From Gemmatimonadales bacterium (GTDB taxonomy: Bacteria > Gemmatimonadota > Gemmatimonadetes > Longimicrobiales > Gaopeijiaceae), in contig REBP01000067.1 in assembly GCA_007692665.1 (NCBI GenBank), positions 1 to 59,546 on the forward strand: a stretch of 59,546 nt of DNA, read 5' to 3'. The position numbers were made by a program, and so were the translations under genes. Under the pieces are notes generated by a model. It did no database searches. It was not told where the DNA came from and saw only the letters and a program-made list of their open reading frames with translations. Position 1 is the stretch's first letter. Every line of letters begins with the position of its first letter. Below, one piece after another: positions 1 through 9,166 of the stretch.

Positions 1-257
1 TCCCGCAGCGCGCGGACCGTGGGGAGTTCCACCGGCTCGCGATTCTCCTCGTCCACGATGCGGACGACGCTGGCGAGCGGTTCTCCCACGGCCTCCCGGG
101 ACCAGCCGGTCAGCGATTGAGCCACCGGGTTGAGGAAGGTGATGCGATCCTCGAGGTCGGCCGTGATGACCGCCTCGCCAATGCTGGACAGGGTTGCGTG
201 CAGCCGATCCCCCTCTTCCTTCCACACCCCGGTCTTCGTGGCCGACGGCTCGTTCAT
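1..257 (-). CDS. PAS-domain signalling protein, N-terminal part (cut by window edge)
   Basis: The reading frame runs off the left edge, so only the first 85 residues are visible. From about residue 20 it reads like a PAS fold: a helix with LSSIGEAVI, then TADLEDRITFLNPVAQSLTGWS, the usual motif (split here by wording as TADLEDRITF and LNPVAQSLTGWS) in which a sensor domain inspects a small ligand or cofactor. In bacteria this precedes histidine kinase, GGDEF or further PAS modules, none of which can be seen here. No membrane segment precedes the PAS, so a soluble or later-anchored sensor is likely. Start: first ATG after a stop-rich stretch; family certain, output domain unknown. Confidence 0.75.
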   Translation of the reverse strand, partial: MNEPSATKTGVWKEEGDRLHATLSSIGEAVITADLEDRITFLNPVAQSLTGWSREAVGEPLASVVRIVDEENREPVELPTVRALR

Positions 258-417
258 GGCCCGGTCCCTTCCCATCCAGCGTTCACGACAGACGGCCTTC
301 CAGCCCGTATCGAATCAGACAAAAAATCTCATCGAGCCCGGGGTTTGTCAAAACAGGGAAGGTCGTTCCCTGACGTGATTCCGGACGGTTCGCAGGGGCC
401 TTTCGGGCGCGGTGGGG

Positions 418-1734
418 TCAGGGCCGCCCCGCCATCTCCCGGAGCGCATCCACCAGGCGCTCCATGTCGGCGGGGAGGTTGTGGAGCGCCGGGGTCACGC
501 GGACGCAGTCCCCCCGGGCGAGCCCCGAGCGCGCCACGGTGAAGATGCCGAACTCCTCCTCGAGGGTGCGGACAACGGCGGCGTTCCCGGCCCGGCTGCC
601 GTCACCTCGGAGCCGGAAGCCGGTGATGGCGCCCACGAGCTCCGGGTCGTCCGGGGTGAGGATGTCCACCCCCTCGGTCTCCCGGGCCGGGAGAACCCAG
701 CTGTCCCGCAGGTAGCGGAGGCGCGCCGCCTTCCGCTCGATCCCGATGGTGTCCTGGAAGTCCAGCGCCGCGGGCACGGTCATCAGGGTGGCGAAGTCCA
801 TCGTTCCGACCTGGATGCGGCTGTCGGTGCGGTCCCGCGGGCCCGTGCTCCCCGGAACCCTGTCGATCCCGCCCAGCGCGTCCCTCCGGATGTACATGGC
901 CGCCACGCCCACCGGCGCCCCCACCCACTTGTGGAGGTTCACGCCCACGTACGGCGCCCCCAGCTCCGGGAGGGCGAGCGGCACCTGCCCGAAGGAGTGG
1001 GCGGCATCCACCACCACCTCCACCCCCCGCGCCTGCGCCAGTTCGTGGATCTCCCGGACCGGATGGAGGAGGCCCGTCTTGTTGTTTGCGTGCGTCAGGA
1101 GGAGGAGCCGGGTCCGGGGGTGCGCATCGAGCGTCGCACGGTAGGCGCCGAGAATTCCCTCCCGGGTGGCGGGCTCGGGGATGTCCAGCGTGGCCACCGT
1201 GGCCCCGTGGCGGGCTGCGAGCCCACGCATGGCCTCCTGCATGGCGGGGTAGTCCAGGTCGGCGTACATCACCACGTCCCCCGGACCCACCCCGTTGTAC
1301 TGGAGGATGAGCGTCCGGAGGGCCTCGGTGGCGTTTCGGGCAAAGACGATCTCGTCCGGGTCCACCCCCAGCGCCGCCGCCGTCCGCTCCCTGGCCTCCC
1401 GGGCCCGTGCCGGGAACTCGGTGCGGGCGAACCACGAGGTTTTCCGGTTGACCCGCTCCAGGTTCCCCTTGTAGGCCTCGAGCACCGGGGTGGCCATGGC
1501 TCCGAAGAAGCCCCCCTCCAGGTTCGTGATCTCGTCGGTCACCCGGTACTGCCCGGCGATCTCCCGCCAGTAGTCCTCGTCCCTGGCGGCCTCCCGGGGC
1601 GATGCGTTGCCGGGATGCGGAAGGGGGCGGGCGGAGCCGGGCGGCACGGGGCCGGCCCGGAGGGGAAGGGGAGCGGCGAGCGAGGCGGCCGAGACGAGCG
1701 CGGCGCTCCGGAGAAAGTCGCGGCGGGAAGGCAT
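418..1734 (-). CDS. Tat-exported class V aminotransferase-fold protein
   Basis: 438 residues. The N-terminus (residues 2-9, PSRRDFLR) is a twin-arginine motif followed by an Ala/Leu-rich stretch, so folded export by Tat is predicted. The rest is a PLP-dependent aminotransferase class V fold (isopenicillin-N epimerase / cysteine desulfurase relatives): an ARNATEAL cofactor-phosphate loop, VVVDAAHSFG with the Asp that pairs with the pyridine nitrogen, and NLHKWVGAP with the Schiff-base lysine. I chose the ATG that begins the Tat motif; an open frame continues upstream to about 2073 but runs through the promoter and operator of the divergent gene. Substrate unknown. Exported PLP enzymes of this type are annotated in many soil bacteria but few are characterised. 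It is divergent from the glycosidase at 2145 and may not belong to that locus. Confidence 0.85.
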   Translation of the reverse strand: MPSRRDFLRSAALVSAASLAAPLPLRAGPVPPGSARPLPHPGNASPREAARDEDYWREIAGQYRVTDEITNLEGGFFGAMATPVLEAYKGNLERVNRKTSWFARTEFPARAREARERTAAALGVDPDEIVFARNATEALRTLILQYNGVGPGDVVMYADLDYPAMQEAMRGLAARHGATVATLDIPEPATREGILGAYRATLDAHPRTRLLLLTHANNKTGLLHPVREIHELAQARGVEVVVDAAHSFGQVPLALPELGAPYVGVNLHKWVGAPVGVAAMYIRRDALGGIDRVPGSTGPRDRTDSRIQVGTMDFATLMTVPAALDFQDTIGIERKAARLRYLRDSWVLPARETEGVDILTPDDPELVGAITGFRLRGDGSRAGNAAVVRTLEEEFGIFTVARSGLARGDCVRVTPALHNLPADMERLVDALREMAGRP

Positions 1735-1834
1735 CGGGTTCCTGCGGGAAGGGGGTGAGGGCGTGACACGCGGGGACGAGGCCGGGACGGGCGGGGGCGG
1801 GAGGTGATCGGCGCCTGAACGCGCCACCGGCTTC

Positions 1835-1890
1835 GGTCCTCGGTTTACCGTCCTCCGGCCTCCGTCCCCCGGCCTCCGTCCCCCGTCCTC
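1835..1890. repeat. C/T-rich short imperfect tandem repeat
   Basis: Repeats of GGCCTCCGTCCCC and close variants (TCCTCC, GTCCCCC) in the 410-bp gap between the aminotransferase-like gene and the GH2-like gene. The rest of the gap holds the promoter and operator at 2027-2077. No gene is visible in it. Confidence 0.6.
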
Positions 1891-2026
1891 CTTCAACGTA
1901 CCTCGCGCGTCTCGGGGCGGCCATCCTGCCAATGCCGGCGGGGCCGAGTCTCCATGGCAATCTGGAGGCGTCAGGACGTCACGTGGCCGCCAACCGAGTC
2001 CTGGGCGTGCACCCTTGGCAACATCC

Positions 2027-2056
2027 TTGACATCCCGTGTGCGAGGGGGCCACTTT
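2027..2056 (+). promoter_or_regulatory. Sigma70-type promoter for the GH2-like/GH3 operon
   Basis: A perfect TTGACA lies at 2027-2032, followed after 18 bp by CACTTT at 2051-2056, which is the left edge of the palindrome at 2051-2077. The promoter at 11881-11910 on the other strand has the same TTGACA-18 bp-CACTTT layout, which supports both. The -10 hexamer is weak against consensus, but its overlap with the operator is what a repressible promoter would show. Confidence 0.6.
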
Positions 2057-2077
2057 GTTCGACAGCCGAACAAAGTG
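2051..2077. promoter_or_regulatory. Operator A: perfect 11-bp inverted repeat (putative ROK repressor site)
   Basis: CACTTTGTTCG, 5-bp spacer ACAGC, then CGAACAAAGTG: 11 of 11 bases pair. Related sites are at 11861-11885 and 12935-12961, each upstream of a gene of the glucan locus. It covers the predicted -10 and start region of the promoter at 2027, about 70 bp before the GH2-like start. The only DNA-binding regulator encoded in the locus is the ROK protein at 9167-10402, so it is the likely partner; binding itself is inferred. Confidence 0.75.
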
Positions 2078-2144
2078 TGCCGTGGCCCTCCCCGTCAACC
2101 GTCCGGCAGGGGGCCGGCCGCCGCCGACCCGAGGGAGCATGCCC

Positions 2145-5100
2145 ATGTCCTGCCCCGTCCCACTCCGCCGCCCCGGTCTTCTCCTGCTCCTCCCCGGCCT
2201 GCTGCTGGCGTCCGCCCTCGGGTTTCCCGAGGGGGCGAAGGCCCAGGCGCAGGCCGGCGCCCAGGCCGGACCCGAGGCCTCCCCCCCGGCTGCCAACGAC
2301 ATCCGCATCCTCCAGGACGAAAGCGGCATCCGCCTGGTGGTGGACGGCGACCCGTTCATGGTGAAGGGGGTGAACTGGGACTACTTCCCCATCGGCACCA
2401 CCGTGACCTACAACTTCTGGGGCGAGCCCGACGCCTTCATCCGGGAGGCGCTGGACCGGGAGATGGGGCTCCTCGAGGCCATGGGGGGGAACACGATCCG
2501 GGCCTACGAGGGCATCCCCCCCCGCTGGATCGAGTACATCCATGACACGTACGGGATCTGGACCATCGTGAACCACCCCGTGGGGCGTTACGGGGTGACG
2601 CTGGGGGGGCGCTACTTCCCCGCCACCGACTACTCCGACCCCCGGGTGCGGGACCTCCTTCGCACCGAGGTGGAGGAACTGGTCCGGGAACTCGCCGGAA
2701 CCCGGGGGCTCCTCATGTGGCTCCTGGGGAACGAGAACAACTACGGGCTCGAGTGGCGCTCGGCCGAGACCGAGAACCTCCCCGAGGGGGAGCGCTTCCA
2801 GGTCATGGCGCGCTACCTCTATTCCCTGATGGGCGAGGTGGTGGATGCGGTGAAGGCCATCGACCCCCACACGCCGGTGGCCATGGCCAACGGGGACCTC
2901 CAGTACCTGGACATCATTGCCGAGGAGGTGGCGAACCTGGACGTGTTCGGCTCCAACGTCTACCGGGGCATCACCTTCACCGACCTCTTCGAGCGGGTGG
3001 ATGCGGCCATGGGGATCCCCGTCCTCTTCACCGAGTTCGGGGCCGACGCCTTCCATGCGGTGAACTTCCGCGAGGACCAGGTGATGCAGGCCCGGTACCT
3101 GATCGGGCAGTGGGACCACATCTACCGGGAGGCCGCCGGGAACGGGGGGTTCGGCAACGCCATCGGCGGCGCCGTCTTCCAGTGGAGCGACGGGTGGTGG
3201 AAGCACGGGCAGACCGAGCGCCTCGACATCCACGACACCCATGCCTCCTGGGCCAACGACGCCTACGCCGAGGACTATGTTCCCGGCGAGAACAACATGA
3301 ACGAGGAGTGGTGGGGGATCATGGCCAAGGGGCCCACCGATGCCCGGGGCCACTTCGAGCTCTTCCCGCGGGCCGCGTACTACGCGCTGAAGCGCATCTT
3401 CGAGCTGGACCCCTACGCGCCCACCACCGACCGGGGCGTCATTGCGGCCCACTTCGCCGGGATCACCCCCCTCGAGGCCGAGCTCCAGGCCCGGGGTGAC
3501 CGGGCGAGCCTGCTGGGGACGCGGGCCAGCGTGGCGCGCCTGAGCGGGATCCGGATGGATCTCGAGACCTACTCCACCGGGGGCACCCGCATCAGCACCC
3601 CCGAGGACCGGGCGCCCGGGAGTACGGCCCGTCCCGCCTTCCAGGGGTTCGACACCAAGCAGTCCTTCTTTGTCGAGGCCCAGGTCACGCCGGCCCCGAA
3701 CCTGGTGGCCGACCTGTCGGTGAACATCCTGGGGGCGGTCCCGGACAACCCCATCGACGAGATCTTCTACGAGAACGTGGGGCGCCAGCGGCGCGTCCCC
3801 GCCGACGGCGGCACCCTCACCGTCTCCGACTTCGAGCGGGTGCGCATCTACCAGGCCGGAGTGGCGTGGGACGACCGGAACTTCCGGCTGGACGGCTTCT
3901 ACCGCACCGGGCACTACCACTGGGCGTACGAGGGCGACTTCTTCAACATCTACCGCGAGGCCAACTACGGACCGAACATCGATCTCTACAACGGCATCGC
4001 CCCGGTGGGCTTCGAGTGGGCGGGCAAGCGGCACCTGGAGGGGCTCAAGGTGGCCTTCGGCCCCGAACTCTGGTGGGGGGCGAACCCGGCGGTCCTGACC
4101 AAGTACACCCGGAACGTGGGGCGCTACCAGCTCACCGGGCTCTTCCACGAGGACCTTGCCCGGCAGGGCGAGGTCACGAGCTCGTTCGCCATCCCCACCC
4201 CCCCTACCCGCCGCACCACCCTCCACATGGGCACGAACTGGCGGGGGATCGAGGTGGATGTGGGCGGGATCTGGGGAGGCTCGACCCGGGTGGGCGAGAC
4301 CTTCCAGCTCGTGCGCGGGGAACCGGGAAACCAGGAGGTGCTGCTGGACGAGATCCGCACCGGCGACACCTTCGGCGGCAAGGCGAAGGTGGCCTTCCAG
4401 CTGGGCCCGGTGAACGGGTACATGCTCGGATCCTCCACCGGGCTCGTGGCCGAGGGAGGGTACGACCAGACCCAGACCTTTACCGGGTGGCGGCTCAAGG
4501 ACAACGGGAGCGGGAACCAGCGGCAGCTCCTGGGCGGCTTCACCTATGCGGTGGGGAACCTCCAGATCGCGCCCAACGTCATGTGGCAGCGGCCCATCGA
4601 GGGTCCGGTTCCCGTGGATGCGCCGGCCCCGGCCCGCCCCCGGAACATCCTGGACGATCCGTTCGCCGTGCGGGTGAACCGCGAGACCACGGCCGCCGAA
4701 CTCCTGTTCACCTGGGATCCCACCCCGGCCACCTGGATGTACGCCTGGGACTCCGACCGCCAGGAGGACGCCCCCTTCGCCATGAGCGCCGGCGTGGTGT
4801 TCCGGCGGCATCATACCACCGCTGACGCCGCCATCGGGATCCTGGCCGACGGCCGCACCACCTTCGCCTTCCCCGGGGGAACGCCGGCCCGGGACCTGTG
4901 GGAGGTCCATGCCCGGATCGTGTCGAAGCAGGGTGGGGGGGCCGGCATCATCCTGAACCCCTACGTGGGCACCGGCGAGGCCCGGGGCTCGGACCCCCGG
5001 AAGATCACCCGCTACGGGACCGACCTGCGGGTGATCCGGGGGCCGGCCCGGTTCTCGGGGTTCGTCAGGGTCGACGACTGGGGCCCCTTCGACTACCATC

Positions 5101-5354
5101 GGGACTTCAACCTCACCTTCCCCCTGCAGCTCATGGGCGACATGTCCTGGAGCCTGGGGCGGCCCGACTGGTTCGACATTCCCATGACCCGACTGGGGCT
5201 CCGGGGCACCTGGCGGAGCCTGGACCGGTTTTCGCCCCGCTACTGCCCCGAAGTCCGGACCGGGACCGGGGGCTCCCGGGCCTGCGACCCGCTGGCCGAC
5301 GGCCCCCGGGGGCAGGAATGGGAGATCCGGACGTACCTTCAGATCGCCATGTGA
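2145..5354 (+). CDS. GH2-like (clan GH-A) glycosidase fused to a probable outer-membrane beta-barrel
   Basis: About 1069 residues. Residues 1-30 are a signal peptide ([11 protein letters not shown], cleavage near AKA). Residues about 45-440 form a TIM-barrel glycosidase of the GH2 C-terminal type: WLLGNEN carries the acid/base (N196-E197) and LFTEFGAD the nucleophile (E297). After about residue 480 there is no recognisable enzyme; the sequence alternates polar and aromatic residues in short strands with turns and ends in an amphipathic strand ([12 protein letters not shown]), as in outer-membrane barrels. ATG 2145 has GAGGGA 8 nt upstream; ATG 2139 is also possible. The stop overlaps a possible GTG start of the GH3 gene. 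Substrate is inferred from the neighbours (beta-glucan); the family number and the barrel assignment need a structure-based check. Confidence 0.75.
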   Translation: MSCPVPLRRPGLLLLLPGLLLASALGFPEGAKAQAQAGAQAGPEASPPAANDIRILQDESGIRLVVDGDPFMVKGVNWDYFPIGTTVTYNFWGEPDAFIREALDREMGLLEAMGGNTIRAYEGIPPRWIEYIHDTYGIWTIVNHPVGRYGVTLGGRYFPATDYSDPRVRDLLRTEVEELVRELAGTRGLLMWLLGNENNYGLEWRSAETENLPEGERFQVMARYLYSLMGEVVDAVKAIDPHTPVAMANGDLQYLDIIAEEVANLDVFGSNVYRGITFTDLFERVDAAMGIPVLFTEFGADAFHAVNFREDQVMQARYLIGQWDHIYREAAGNGGFGNAIGGAVFQWSDGWWKHGQTERLDIHDTHASWANDAYAEDYVPGENNMNEEWWGIMAKGPTDARGHFELFPRAAYYALKRIFELDPYAPTTDRGVIAAHFAGITPLEAELQARGDRASLLGTRASVARLSGIRMDLETYSTGGTRISTPEDRAPGSTARPAFQGFDTKQSFFVEAQVTPAPNLVADLSVNILGAVPDNPIDEIFYENVGRQRRVPADGGTLTVSDFERVRIYQAGVAWDDRNFRLDGFYRTGHYHWAYEGDFFNIYREANYGPNIDLYNGIAPVGFEWAGKRHLEGLKVAFGPELWWGANPAVLTKYTRNVGRYQLTGLFHEDLARQGEVTSSFAIPTPPTRRTTLHMGTNWRGIEVDVGGIWGGSTRVGETFQLVRGEPGNQEVLLDEIRTGDTFGGKAKVAFQLGPVNGYMLGSSTGLVAEGGYDQTQTFTGWRLKDNGSGNQRQLLGGFTYAVGNLQIAPNVMWQRPIEGPVPVDAPAPARPRNILDDPFAVRVNRETTAAELLFTWDPTPATWMYAWDSDRQEDAPFAMSAGVVFRRHHTTADAAIGILADGRTTFAFPGGTPARDLWEVHARIVSKQGGGAGIILNPYVGTGEARGSDPRKITRYGTDLRVIRGPARFSGFVRVDDWGPFDYHRDFNLTFPLQLMGDMSWSLGRPDWFDIPMTRLGLRGTWRSLDRFSPRYCPEVRTGTGGSRACDPLADGPRGQEWEIRTYLQIAM

Positions 5355-5365
5355 GCCGGCTTTCC

Positions 5366-7648
5366 ATGCATCCATCTGCCGCTGCGGCCCCCGGCCCCGG
5401 CCCCGGCCCCGACCGCGACCACGACCACGACCAGGACCCGGGCGTGGATCGGGACGTGGAGGCCCGCATCCGGGCCCTGCTGGACCGCATGACGCCGGCC
5501 GAGAAGGTGGGGCAGCTGAACCAGCTCTCCGGGGCGGACGGCATGATCCCCGATGCGCTGGCACGGCAGGTCCGGGAGGGGCGGGTGGGGTCCATCCTGA
5601 ACGAGGTGGACCCGCGGACCCTGAACGAACTCCAGCGCCTCGCCGTGGACGAGAGCCGCCTCGGGATCCCCCTCCTGGCGGGGCGCGACGTGATCCACGG
5701 TTTCCGGACCATCCTCCCCATCCCCCTGGGGCTCGCGGCCACCTGGGACCCGGAGCTGGTCCGGGCCGGGGCCCGCATGGCGGCGGTGGAGGCGGCGGCC
5801 TGCGGCATCCGGTGGACCTTCGCCCCCATGGTGGACATCGGCCGAGACCCCCGGTGGGGCCGGGTGGCCGAGTGCCTGGGCGAGGACCCCTTCCTCTCGG
5901 GGGTGCTGGCTGCCGCCATGGTCCGGGGTTTCCAGGGCGACGACCTCGCCGATCCCACGAGCCTGGCGGCCTGCGTCAAGCACTTTGCCGGGTACGGGGC
6001 CAGCGAGGCGGGGCGGGACTACAACACCACGAACATTCCCGAGGGTGAACTCCGGAGCGTGCACCTCCCTCCCTTCCGGGCGGCGCTCGAGGCCGGGGCG
6101 GCCACCGTCATGACCTCGTTCAGCGACCTCAACGGGATCCCGGCCACGGCCAACCGTTTCCTCCTCACCCAGGTGCTCCGCGAGGAATGGGGGTTCGACG
6201 GCTTCGTGGTGAGCGACTGGGACTCGATCCCCCAGCTCACCGTGCACGGGCTCACCGAGGATGCCCGGGCGGCGGCGCTGGCCGCGGCGGAGGCCGGGGT
6301 GGACATGGACATGGTCGGCCACGCCTACGCCGGTCACCTGGAGGCCCTCGTGGCCTCAGGTGCCTTCCCGGAGGCCCGGCTGGACGCCATGGTGGCCAAC
6401 GTGCTCCGGGTGAAGCTCCGGCTGGGGCTCTTCGAGGCGCCCTGCACCGCGACCGCGACCGCGCCCGAACCCGCCGCTCCACCCGCCGCCCACCTGGCGC
6501 TGGCCCGGGAGTCGGCCCTCCGGAGCGTGGTGCTCCTCCGGAACGAGGGCGGGCTCCTCCCCCTGGAGGCGGCGGCGCTGGGGCGGGTGGCCGTCATCGG
6601 ACCCCTGGCCGACGAGCCCCGGGAGCAGCTCGGCACCTGGGTCTTCGACGGCGACCCGTCGCTCAGCGTGACCCCCCTGGCGGCCCTCCGGGAGGCGCTC
6701 CCCGGGGCACGGGTACGCCACGTTCGGGCCCTGGATACCTCCCGGAGCGAGGACCGGTCGGGCTTCGCCGAGGCGGTGGAGGCCGCCGCCGACGCCGACG
6801 TGGTCCTTGTCTTCCTGGGGGAGGAGGCGGTGCTCTCGGGCGAGGCCCACTGCCGGGCCGACATCACCCTCCCCGGCGCGCAGGAGGCGCTGGTGGATGC
6901 GGTGCGGGCCACCGGGACCCCGGTGGTGCTTGTGATCCTTGCGGGGCGTCCCCTCGCTCTCGCCTCCGTGGTCGACAAGGTGGACGCCCTCCTCTACGCG
7001 TGGCATCCCGGAACCATGGCGGGTCCGGCGCTGGCGGATCTCCTCCTGGGGAAGGCGGCGCCGTCGGGGCGCCTCCCGGTGACCTTCCCCCGGGTCACGG
7101 GGCAGATCCCCATCTACCACGCCCATCGGAACACCGGTCGTCCGCCCACCCCCGAGACCTTCGTGCACCTCCGGGACCTCCCGCGGGGGGCGTCGCAGCT
7201 CTCCACCGGGGCCACCTCGTACCACCTGGACACCCACTACACGCCGCTTTTTCCCTTCGGCTTCGGCCTGGGCTACACCACCTTCGCATACGACGCACTG
7301 CGCGTGGAGCCTGTTACCATGCCGCCGGACGGGGTCGTGCAGGTGGCGGTGGAGGTGGAGAACACGGGATCCCGGCGGGGCACCGAGCTGGTGCAGCTCT
7401 ACGTCCGCGACCCGGTGGCCAGCGTGACCCGCCCGGTGCGGGAGCTCAAGTCGTTCCGGCACGTGGAGCTGGCGCCGGGGGAGCGGCGCACCGTGACCTT
7501 CGAGCTCCGGGGCGCCGACCTGGCCTTCCCGGGGCGGGACATGACTTGGGTCACCGAACCGGGACGGATGCAGGTGTGGGTGGGAGGCGACGCCCATGCC
7601 ACCCTCGGGGCCGAGTTCCGAATCATGGAGCCGCAGCCGGATTCCTGA
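5366..7648 (+). CDS. GH3 beta-glucosidase, probably cytoplasmic
   Basis: 760 residues. Residues about 30-380 are the GH3 N-terminal barrel: GRDVIHG, KHFAGYG, and FVVSDWDS with the nucleophile Asp (D284 from this start). Then comes the GH3 C-terminal sandwich (LLRNEGGLLPL) and a fibronectin-III-like domain (TGSRRGTELVQLYV). There is no signal peptide; the first 25 residues are a low-complexity Pro/Gly then Asp/His run encoded by short DNA repeats. GTG 5351, overlapping the upstream stop, is an alternative start. Such enzymes remove glucose from the non-reducing end of beta-glucan oligosaccharides. It is co-transcribed with the GH2-like/barrel gene and would finish the degradation after uptake. 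Confidence 0.93.
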   Translation: MHPSAAAAPGPGPGPDRDHDHDQDPGVDRDVEARIRALLDRMTPAEKVGQLNQLSGADGMIPDALARQVREGRVGSILNEVDPRTLNELQRLAVDESRLGIPLLAGRDVIHGFRTILPIPLGLAATWDPELVRAGARMAAVEAAACGIRWTFAPMVDIGRDPRWGRVAECLGEDPFLSGVLAAAMVRGFQGDDLADPTSLAACVKHFAGYGASEAGRDYNTTNIPEGELRSVHLPPFRAALEAGAATVMTSFSDLNGIPATANRFLLTQVLREEWGFDGFVVSDWDSIPQLTVHGLTEDARAAALAAAEAGVDMDMVGHAYAGHLEALVASGAFPEARLDAMVANVLRVKLRLGLFEAPCTATATAPEPAAPPAAHLALARESALRSVVLLRNEGGLLPLEAAALGRVAVIGPLADEPREQLGTWVFDGDPSLSVTPLAALREALPGARVRHVRALDTSRSEDRSGFAEAVEAAADADVVLVFLGEEAVLSGEAHCRADITLPGAQEALVDAVRATGTPVVLVILAGRPLALASVVDKVDALLYAWHPGTMAGPALADLLLGKAAPSGRLPVTFPRVTGQIPIYHAHRNTGRPPTPETFVHLRDLPRGASQLSTGATSYHLDTHYTPLFPFGFGLGYTTFAYDALRVEPVTMPPDGVVQVAVEVENTGSRRGTELVQLYVRDPVASVTRPVRELKSFRHVELAPGERRTVTFELRGADLAFPGRDMTWVTEPGRMQVWVGGDAHATLGAEFRIMEPQPDS

Positions 7649-7673
7649 CCTCGTGCAGGGTTGGCCTCTCCCT

Positions 7674-9149
7674 TCACACCCCCGCCGGCTCCGGCGCCCC
7701 CCGCCGCGCTTCGAGCTCCGCCCGCACCTCGCCCGCCACCGCCTCGGTGATGGGGTAGCTGACCACCACCCAGATGGCCACCAGCGAGCTGGCCGCCGGG
7801 ATCAGCACGTCGAAGAGGCGCAGGGCCAGGAGCGTTCCCTCGGTCTGGGCGCTTCCCAGGGCCACGTCGAACCCCGTGGCGTTCAGGAGGAACCCGCCCC
7901 CCAGGAGGGCCGCTGCCATCCCCAGCTTCACGACCCACCAGAAGATGGACCCGAACATCCCCTCCCGCCGCGCGTGGGAGGTGAGCTCGTCCACGTCCAC
8001 CACGTCGGCCATCATGGCGGGAACCAGGGTGAAGAGGCCCCCGAGCCCGAAGGCCATGAGGGGGGCCGGGACCACCACCAGCCAGGGGTAGTCCGGGTTG
8101 TAGCAGAACCACTTGAGGAGGTAGCCCACCACCGAGATCCCGGTGGTGATGAAGAAGGCCTTCCGCTTGCCGAACTTCGTCCCCATCCAGGTGGCCAGGA
8201 TGATCACCCCGAAGGTGGACACGGCGCCCACGGACCCGGCGTAGCCCGCGTACTGGGCCCCCAGGGCCTGGTCGCCGCCCAGCACGTAGTAGATGATGAC
8301 GTAGACCGAAAAGGCCGAGATCAGGATGAAGCCGTTGAAGACCAGGAAGGTGGCGGCGCACAGCTTGAGGAAGGGGCGCGACTGCACCGTGAGCTTCATG
8401 CCCGCCAGGAACCCGGCAATCCCCCGCTTCAGCCGGGAGGTGGCCGAGGCCATCCACGACAGGGTTCCCCTCGGCACGCTTCCGGGCGCCTCCCGGAACC
8501 GTTCCCGGAGGAAGATGGCGGGGAGGATGCCGAGTCCGATGGCCACGGCCGCCACCGCCAGCGAGAGTCCCCGGGCCCCCTCCAGCTGGGTGTCGAACCA
8601 GTTCTGGTTCGTCATGATCCAGAGGAACCAGGGCGACACCACGTAGGCCAGCTGGCCGATGAAGTTCTGCACCCCCATGAGGCGGGTGCGCTCGTGGTAA
8701 TCCGGGGTCAGCTCGTAGCCCAGTGCCACCCACGGGGTGGCGAACATGGTGTAGGCCAGGTAGAAGAGGATGGAGCCGCCCAGGAAGTACCAGAAGTAGA
8801 AGGCTTCCGAGCGTCCCCCCGGGAGCTGCCAGAGGAGGACGAAGAGGAGCCCCGCCAGGATCGCACCGCAGAAGATGTAGGGTCGCCGCCGTCCCCAGCG
8901 CGAGTGCGTGTTGTCGGAGACGTAGCCCATGATGGGGTCGGTCAGGGCATCGGTGAGGCGGGGCAGGGCGCCCAGCGCCCCCACCAGGGCCGGGTTCATC
9001 CCCAGCCCGAGGTTCAGGATGATCGCCATGCCGCCGATGGCAGCGGCCAGTAGGTTGTTGACGAAGGCACCCGCGCCGTAGAGAAGCTTCTGGCGAAAGG
9101 GGATGCGGTCCTCTTCCGGTGTATCGCGCCCCCGCAGGCCGGGTGTCAT
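7674..9149 (-). CDS. GPH-family (MelB-like) sugar:cation symporter
   Basis: 491 residues with about 12 hydrophobic segments. The glycoside-pentoside-hexuronide signature is clear between TM2 and TM3: LTDPIMGYVSDNTHSRWGRR, where the Asp residues of this loop bind the coupling cation and sugar in MelB. FATPWVALGYEL and YVVSPWFLW are further family-typical segments. It would carry oligosaccharides or glucosides across the inner membrane. It is the last gene of a leftward run: lipoprotein, ROK regulator, transporter; 17 bp separate it from the ROK gene, so co-transcription from the promoter at 11881-11910 is likely. Confidence 0.9.
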   Translation of the reverse strand: MTPGLRGRDTPEEDRIPFRQKLLYGAGAFVNNLLAAAIGGMAIILNLGLGMNPALVGALGALPRLTDALTDPIMGYVSDNTHSRWGRRRPYIFCGAILAGLLFVLLWQLPGGRSEAFYFWYFLGGSILFYLAYTMFATPWVALGYELTPDYHERTRLMGVQNFIGQLAYVVSPWFLWIMTNQNWFDTQLEGARGLSLAVAAVAIGLGILPAIFLRERFREAPGSVPRGTLSWMASATSRLKRGIAGFLAGMKLTVQSRPFLKLCAATFLVFNGFILISAFSVYVIIYYVLGGDQALGAQYAGYAGSVGAVSTFGVIILATWMGTKFGKRKAFFITTGISVVGYLLKWFCYNPDYPWLVVVPAPLMAFGLGGLFTLVPAMMADVVDVDELTSHARREGMFGSIFWWVVKLGMAAALLGGGFLLNATGFDVALGSAQTEGTLLALRLFDVLIPAASSLVAIWVVVSYPITEAVAGEVRAELEARRGAPEPAGV

Positions 9150-9166
9150 CGGCTGGCGTCCACGGG

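Noticed and set aside
1924-1970. ATCCTGCCAATGCC...CCATGGCA upstream of the first glucan promoter, as another repeat copy
   Set aside because: Only the CTGCCAAT block and a 5-bp stem match; not enough to call.
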